Translations under genes and position numbers: made by a program
The notes under the pieces: generated by a model
What the model saw: only the letters and a program-made list of their open reading frames with translations
Database searches by the model: none
What the model was told of the DNA's origin: nothing
Source of the DNA: Chitinophagaceae bacterium
Lineage (GTDB): Bacteria; Bacteroidota; Bacteroidia; Chitinophagales; Chitinophagaceae
Direction of reading: 5' to 3'
DNA length: 9,460 bases
Assembly (NCBI GenBank): GCA_019454915.1
Contig: JACFNM010000154.1
Coordinates: forward strand, 1-9,460
Shown: positions 5,673-9,460 of the stretch, in pieces
Position numbering within the stretch: the first letter of the stretch is position 1
Layout: each line of letters starts with the position of its first letter

Positions 5673-5700
5673 TTAATAATCAATGATCTGACTTATAGCT

Positions 5701-5734
5701 AAAAAAGCCGCCTCTCATGACGAAAGGCGGCTTT
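5701..5734 (-). terminator. Rho-independent terminator of the ompA-like gene
   Basis: AAAGCCGCCT (5704-5713) and AGGCGGCTTT (5725-5734) form a 10-bp GC-rich stem with an 11-base loop. Read on the minus strand it is followed by six T residues (5706-5701). It lies about 28 bases beyond the stop codon of the ompA-like gene. The T-run on the plus strand is short, so its main direction is minus. Confidence 0.88.
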
Positions 5735-5761
5735 GTATAAAATAGGTGACAATAGTTAAGA

Positions 5762-6625
5762 TTACTTGGTTTCCAGGAGCTTGAAGAACTGATCAAGCTG
5801 CGGTAATACCACAATCCTGGTTCTGCGGTTAGCAGCTCTTCCCGTTGCAGTATTGTTATCAGCAACAGGAACGTATTCACCACGTCCGGCAGCCGTTAAC
5901 TGAGCCGGCGCGATGCCATATTGTTTCTGTAACATTCTTACTACGGATGTAGCACGCTTAACGCTCAGATCCCAGTTATCGAGTAATACTCCCTTGCTAT
6001 AGGAAACATTATCGGTATGTCCTTCAACCATATATTCAAGATCGGGTTGATTTTTCAGCACCTGTGCAACTTTACCCAGCACCTCTTTTGCCTTGTCATT
6101 GATAACGTAGCTACCGCTCCTGAACAATAATTTATCCGAAATATCAATGAATACAACTCCTTTATCAACTTTAATATTTATATCCTGATCGTCTAAATTA
6201 CCAATGGCGCCTTTCAGGTTCATGACTAATGCCATATTTAAAGAATCCTTGCGTGCCATTGCCGCCTGGAGGTCCTGTATATAAGCATCTTTTGCACCAA
6301 TATTCTCAAGCGACTTTTTAATGCTTTCAGCCTGTGCACTGGAGATTACCGATAAATCTTCCAACTGCTTCAGAGTAGTCGTGTTGTTTTCCTTCAGGAA
6401 AGCCAGTTGTTTATTAAGGTCTTCAATCTGACTTTGATAAGCCGCGATTTTGCGTGCATTCTCTGCTTTATCATCTTCGCAGATTTTAAAATCACCTTTT
6501 AATTTCGTATTTGCCTGATTCAGGGAATCCAATGTAGCCTGTGCTGCTTTGAATTTTTTACTGCTTACGCATGAAAACAGAAAAGCCGGTGCAAGGGCCA
6601 GGAGTAAAAAATGCTTCAATTTCAT
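5762..6625 (-). CDS. OmpA-family lipoprotein with coiled-coil spacer
   Basis: 287-residue envelope protein. A signal peptide ends in the lipobox LFSC, with lipidation predicted at C19 (MKLKHFLLLALAPAFLFSC region). Residues 25-125 are rich in heptad-like Leu/Ala/Glu/Lys/Asn, indicating a coiled-coil spacer. Residues about 155-275 form an OmpA C-terminal peptidoglycan-binding domain: LLFRSGSYVIN (166-176), VEGHTDNV (200-207), NWDLSVKRA (217-225) with the D219 and R224 that typically contact diaminopimelate, and NRRTRIVVLP (266-275). The likely role is to tether the outer membrane to peptidoglycan. There is no beta-barrel domain, so it is Pal/Lpp-like in architecture rather than a classical OmpA porin. 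It is probably monocistronic: a strong terminator lies downstream and a hairpin separates it from the upstream 799-residue gene. ATG 6625 gives a complete signal peptide. Confidence 0.9.
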   Translation of the reverse strand: MKLKHFLLLALAPAFLFSCVSSKKFKAAQATLDSLNQANTKLKGDFKICEDDKAENARKIAAYQSQIEDLNKQLAFLKENNTTTLKQLEDLSVISSAQAESIKKSLENIGAKDAYIQDLQAAMARKDSLNMALVMNLKGAIGNLDDQDINIKVDKGVVFIDISDKLLFRSGSYVINDKAKEVLGKVAQVLKNQPDLEYMVEGHTDNVSYSKGVLLDNWDLSVKRATSVVRMLQKQYGIAPAQLTAAGRGEYVPVADNNTATGRAANRRTRIVVLPQLDQFFKLLETK

Positions 6626-6706
6626 TTTGACTTGTTTTAGAGATGTTATTGGTAAAGATATGTTATGAAAATGAATTAAAAACTTTCTAAGTAGGAAAAT
6701 ATGCTA

Positions 6707-6714
6707 CAAAGCTA
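6707..6714 (-). promoter_or_regulatory. Candidate -7 box (TAGCTTTG) for the ompA-like gene
   Basis: On the minus strand TAGCTTTG matches TAnnTTTG exactly, about 80 bases before the ATG, implying a leader of roughly 75 bases. No clean -33 was seen; the region where it would lie overlaps the upstream hairpin at 6727-6764. A closer near-match, TATCTTTA at 6660-6653, is an alternative. Confidence 0.4.
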
Positions 6715-6726
6715 TCATTTTTAATA

Positions 6727-6764
6727 GAAAAGAGAAAGAATGTCTAAATATTCTTTCTCTTTTC
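6727..6764 (-). terminator. 15-bp AT-rich hairpin, probable terminator of the 799-residue gene
   Basis: GAAAAGAGAAAGAAT (6727-6741) is exactly complementary to 6750-6764 around an 8-base loop. It lies 28 bases beyond the stop of the 799-residue gene. Read on the minus strand, the 3' arm is T-rich (ATTCTTTCTCTTTTC) and acts as its own U-rich end, although a separate uninterrupted T-run is missing. It may act as a terminator or as an mRNA-stabilising hairpin. Confidence 0.6.
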
Positions 6765-6792
6765 AAGCCTTTCGGCGCCATTTATCAAAAAA

Positions 6793-9192
6793 CTACCCCC
6801 GACGGTTTTGAATCTCACCGTTTCTTGCTGATCTGTTGACCGGCCTGCCGGAATTCGCGGAGGGCGCCGTCCGGATAGATGGACTTGTTACCCGCTGCGG
6901 TGCAGGAGTCCGAGACGCTCTATTATTCACCCGGTTTGACTGTACATTTTGTTGTACGTTTCTATCACTCAATAAGTTTGATCTGCCAACGTTGGAATTC
7001 GCTGCCGGCGCCGGTCTCTCTATTGTCCTGCTACTGCCGGTGTTACCTGGCGATGGCCTGTTTCGGCTGACATTCGGAGCGGTAGATGAACCCCGTTCAG
7101 TAGCTACACGTTCAACCCGAGGTCTGGTTATCTGGCGGTTATTGCCCTGCCTGATATTGGCATTATTGCCATTGGAGATTCCATTTCTATCGGTAATACG
7201 ATTGGATTGACTTCCGGAAGGTCTTGCACCGGTATTGACATTACCGGAGGGAGTAGTTCTCCTTTCAGCCGGACGTGCAGTACTGTTATTGCCGGTATTC
7301 CTTCCGGCAACTCTCTCAGATGGCCGCGGATTATTAAAACTTCTTACCGGCGATGATCCAACTCTTCTGTTGGTAGCAACCGTGCGGCGGTTATCCCGGG
7401 TAACCACATCCTGCCTGTAATTATATATATTGGTAGTCCTGTAGATATTTATATTGTTGATGATCGCCGTATTTCTCCTGCCATAATTATTATATCCATA
7501 ATACCCGTGTTTATATCCGCGGTAGTAGGGAACCGGATAGTAGACAGGACGGAATATAGAAGGCCCCCACCAGCCACCCCAGGCCCAGGGGTTATAATTT
7601 CCCACACTAAAGTGAAACCATCCTACATTATAATTGAATCCAAAGCTCCATCCGATAAACGGATTATAATGCATATTAAAACCCCATGTGTACGGGCGCG
7701 CATAATAATGTCTGCCAAACCATGGACGATAATAATAACCGGTGCCGTAAACTACCGTAGGCCCGTATATAAAAGTATTCAGATAACCGGGCGTATATCC
7801 CATGTAAATATACTCCGGAGTCACATCGTAGATGTAAACGTATTTCATTGCATATACAGGATAACGGGGCGGAATCAAAGAGACGGCAGGGGGACGTACG
7901 GTACTCACTACCCAGGGGCCCGTTGCGCTGTAGGATTGAAACCACACTCCATTTTCCACGGCATAGTAGGTACCCCGCCAGCGTATTACATAATCAGGCG
8001 TATTCACTGCATAAGACATATCCGTTCCGTCAATATCAGCGAACTGCGGATTACCATCATATTGAATGTCGGCATTAGCTGTTTTCCGGTCCACTTTTGC
8101 CGTTTGGGGAACCTGGGCATCTAATAAGGCATTGTTTGCGGGCAGCGTGCCTGCCACACTCGATAACACATTATCTTTTGGCGACCCTTCGGGTATTTTG
8201 GCAAAATCGGCCGGAAGTCTATCGGATGCAACGTAATTCCATTTTCCGCTTAATGCAGTTGATTTATACCAACGTCCGGAAAGCAAAATGTAATATTGCT
8301 GAGAGGCTACATCCATAAAAATGTCGTTATTGGAATTAATAACATACAACAAATTGGTCTGAGGGATAGCCATAAAATTGGGCTCACCATTTGACTGTAA
8401 TAATTCTGCCGGCTCCGTGCTGACGATGATGTTGGAAATGACATAGTCATTTTCTTCCTGTTGCACTTTATTGTCCGTATTGGACTGGGCGATTTTCGAC
8501 TGAATCTCCTTTAGGGCGGAAGGAATACTGGTAGTCATCGTATAGGGCCCCGTAGCTTCACCAGCCATATACCAGTGCTTTCCGCCATACAAGTAATATT
8601 TTTTATTAGTTTTTATAATAGTAAAAGGCGTATTAATCACGGTTTCAACACCCAAATAACTATTCATCTGTACTCTCGGGGCGCCATCCATGATAACCAA
8701 TATTGAGGGTTTATCCGAATAGATAATTTTAGGCGGGTTGTTATTAAAGCCGGATGAAGCCTGCCTTTCCTCCTGCTGATTTTGAAGTGCAGCATTGAGT
8801 TCACTATTCGTAAAGCTAATATTCCGGTTAGACAATCCATTGGCTATCGCGTTTTGCAGAGAGGACAACCGGTTTTCGTCGTTTTCATTTGGAAGCCTTA
8901 TCGAATTAACTTCTACGTTACGAATTACAACCTCCTGCCCGCTGGTATTTGTATTGGCATTTAGCCATATCATGCCAAACTGCGGTTCAGATTGGCCATT
9001 TTGAGTCACTGAAATAGCGGCATTGGCTTGCAGCTGACCATTTGAAAAAGATTCTGGCTGCCATTGATATACCTTCACCATTTGTCCGTCTCGAGTTGTA
9101 AAAGACCTGGGCCAGTCTCCCTGGGCGACTACAAACGCGGGAAAAATCATGCTTACAAACAATGATTTCATTAAGGTGTAAAATGTTTTCAT
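6793..9192 (-). CDS. Large secreted protein with aromatic YY-G-W repeats and Arg/Asn/Ser-rich tail ('carbohydrate-binding family V/XII'-like)
   Basis: 799-residue exported protein. An N-terminal signal peptide (about residues 1-23, ending VVAQ) has no lipobox. Three related segments about 100-110 residues apart share 'YY....G.W(Y/F)......(T/S)G.(Y/W)': 199-217, 300-318 and 409-427. After the third, 438-480 reads IPPRYPVYAMKYVYIYDVTPEYIYMGYTPGY followed by YGPTVVYGTGYYY. This pattern I recognise from large bacterial proteins labelled 'carbohydrate-binding family V/XII', whose function is not established. Residues 480-570 are extremely Tyr/Trp/Gly/Phe-rich. From about 571 to 799 the chain is low-complexity, rich in Arg, Asn, Ser and Pro, and strongly basic, which may bind polyanions such as LPS, eDNA or acidic polysaccharide (inference). 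No catalytic motif or T9SS C-terminal domain was recognised. ATG 9192 gives a good signal peptide and lies about 33 bases after an exact TAnnTTTG box. Confidence 0.85.
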   Translation of the reverse strand: MKTFYTLMKSLFVSMIFPAFVVAQGDWPRSFTTRDGQMVKVYQWQPESFSNGQLQANAAISVTQNGQSEPQFGMIWLNANTNTSGQEVVIRNVEVNSIRLPNENDENRLSSLQNAIANGLSNRNISFTNSELNAALQNQQEERQASSGFNNNPPKIIYSDKPSILVIMDGAPRVQMNSYLGVETVINTPFTIIKTNKKYYLYGGKHWYMAGEATGPYTMTTSIPSALKEIQSKIAQSNTDNKVQQEENDYVISNIIVSTEPAELLQSNGEPNFMAIPQTNLLYVINSNNDIFMDVASQQYYILLSGRWYKSTALSGKWNYVASDRLPADFAKIPEGSPKDNVLSSVAGTLPANNALLDAQVPQTAKVDRKTANADIQYDGNPQFADIDGTDMSYAVNTPDYVIRWRGTYYAVENGVWFQSYSATGPWVVSTVRPPAVSLIPPRYPVYAMKYVYIYDVTPEYIYMGYTPGYLNTFIYGPTVVYGTGYYYRPWFGRHYYARPYTWGFNMHYNPFIGWSFGFNYNVGWFHFSVGNYNPWAWGGWWGPSIFRPVYYPVPYYRGYKHGYYGYNNYGRRNTAIINNINIYRTTNIYNYRQDVVTRDNRRTVATNRRVGSSPVRSFNNPRPSERVAGRNTGNNSTARPAERRTTPSGNVNTGARPSGSQSNRITDRNGISNGNNANIRQGNNRQITRPRVERVATERGSSTAPNVSRNRPSPGNTGSSRTIERPAPAANSNVGRSNLLSDRNVQQNVQSNRVNNRASRTPAPQRVTSPSIRTAPSANSGRPVNRSARNGEIQNRRG

Positions 9193-9224
9193 GACTTCAA
9201 CATTTAAGGGTGTACTTATATGAC

Positions 9225-9232
9225 CAAACTTA
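9225..9232 (-). promoter_or_regulatory. Candidate -7 box (TAAGTTTG) for the 799-residue gene
   Basis: On the minus strand TAAGTTTG matches TAnnTTTG exactly and predicts a leader of about 25 bases to the ATG at 9192. TTTTAG at 9254-9249 lies 16 bases upstream as a poor -33 candidate. Confidence 0.5.
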
Positions 9233-9304
9233 TGACTGTTAGTTTAATCTAAAAGTACTCAATGGCGGGTGGAAACGGTAGTGGAATTTGTTAATCTTTT
9301 GCCA

Positions 9305-9451
9305 TTACCTTACATCATGGCTATCGGACTGAAGGTTTCCATACAAATAAGGCTCTGCCTGCTCACCGGATATGAACCCTGCTCTATATGGAGAGATACC
9401 ATTTGTATTCATCATCCAGAGATAAGTACCATCTGATTTTGATAATACTAG
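9305..9451 (-). pseudogene. Possible gene end or remnant near the right edge
   Basis: A minus-strand frame is open from just after a TGA (9454-9452) to a TAA at 9307-9305. It gives about 48 residues including SDGTYLWMMNTNGISPYRAG followed by FISGEQAEPYLYGNL. The composition looks protein-like (G, Y, W, N turns) rather than random. The in-frame TGA cuts it from anything beyond the edge. An internal ATG at 9415 would give a 36-residue peptide. No family was recognised, and neighbouring frames also stay open for short stretches, so this may be chance, a decayed gene or a frameshifted C-terminus. Nothing else was seen in 9233-9460. Confidence 0.25.
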
Positions 9452-9460
9452 TCAACAAAC

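Larger units (their letters stand above)
5367..5687. repeat. Intergenic repeat cluster with two diverged module copies
   Basis: This non-coding stretch lies between convergent purC and the ompA-like gene. Short words recur in the same order in two copies. AATCGG occurs at 5367-5372 and 5595-5600. A TTTGCAG...CTGCAAAA hairpin occurs at 5418-5438 and 5636-5665. AATCAATGAT occurs at 5462-5471 and 5678-5687. The offsets are 228, about 217 and 216 bases. ATGATTCTC (5467-5475 and 5611-5619) and AAAGGCTAA (5447-5455 and 5622-5630) are also repeated, at different offsets. A 14-base perfect palindrome lies at 5469-5482. No open frame or RNA family was recognised. It resembles a REP/BIME-like or MITE-like element, but whether it recurs in the genome cannot be seen here. 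Confidence 0.6.

Noticed and set aside
5367..5687. CRISPR array
   Set aside because: The repeated words are short, diverged and irregularly spaced, and no cas gene is present.
5680..5883. 67-codon minus-strand frame overlapping the end of the ompA-like gene
   Set aside because: It overlaps the OmpA domain coding region in another frame and runs through the terminator hairpin.
6836..8318. Several open frames on the plus strand opposite the 799-residue gene (up to 205 codons at 7507-8124)
   Set aside because: They are antisense shadows of a strongly biased minus-strand coding sequence (Tyr/Trp/Gly- and Arg/Asn-rich). They lack recognisable domains, and the minus-strand product has a signal peptide, internal repeats and a promoter.
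9318..9437. 39-codon plus-strand frame starting ATG near the right edge
   Set aside because: It has no promoter, no recognisable motif and an implausible composition; it opposes the somewhat more protein-like minus frame.

Overview
The window looks like chromosomal DNA from a Bacteroidota member, most likely Chitinophagaceae or a close relative. The support is as follows. There is a bacillithiol-type glycosyltransferase (BshA) and a Bacteroidota-style lipoprotein with a coiled coil and an OmpA domain. Shine-Dalgarno sequences are weak or absent. Boxes matching TAnnTTTG, the Bacteroidota -7 promoter element, recur at plausible distances ahead of genes. Base composition is moderate and fairly even, and no transposase, integrase, phage gene or CRISPR array was seen.

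Layout, left to right. The left edge holds the first 24 codons of a minus-strand gene resembling 3-methyladenine DNA glycosylase. Next, on the plus strand, come an EI24/CysZ-like multi-pass membrane protein (TTG start) and a short RsmI-like SAM methyltransferase. A small conserved-looking membrane-anchored protein lies convergent to the methyltransferase on the minus strand. Diverging from it is bshA (bacillithiol step 1), followed 47 bases later by a TatD-family hydrolase with a GTG start. A tRNA-Ser(GGA) with its own promoter and a hairpin terminator follows. The terminator's T-run supplies the -33 element of the promoter for the next gene, a compact purC-like SAICAR synthase.

From 5295 to 5761, between the convergent purC and ompA-like genes, lies a 467-base non-coding stretch packed with inverted and direct repeats. 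It includes a perfect 20-bp hairpin and two diverged copies of a hairpin-plus-word module. A strong minus-strand terminator closes the ompA-like gene.

The right third is minus-strand. It holds the OmpA-family lipoprotein, a 15-bp AT-rich hairpin, and a 799-residue secreted protein with three aromatic 'YY..G.W' repeats, an extremely Tyr/Trp/Gly-rich middle and a low-complexity Arg/Asn/Ser tail. Beyond it a short open stretch near the right edge may be the remnant or end of another minus-strand gene.

Functionally this is mostly housekeeping (DNA repair, thiol synthesis, purine synthesis, tRNA) plus cell-envelope proteins. No convincing new multi-gene system is visible. The parts most worth a second look are the repeat cluster at 5330-5690, the compact purC, and the 799-residue envelope protein.
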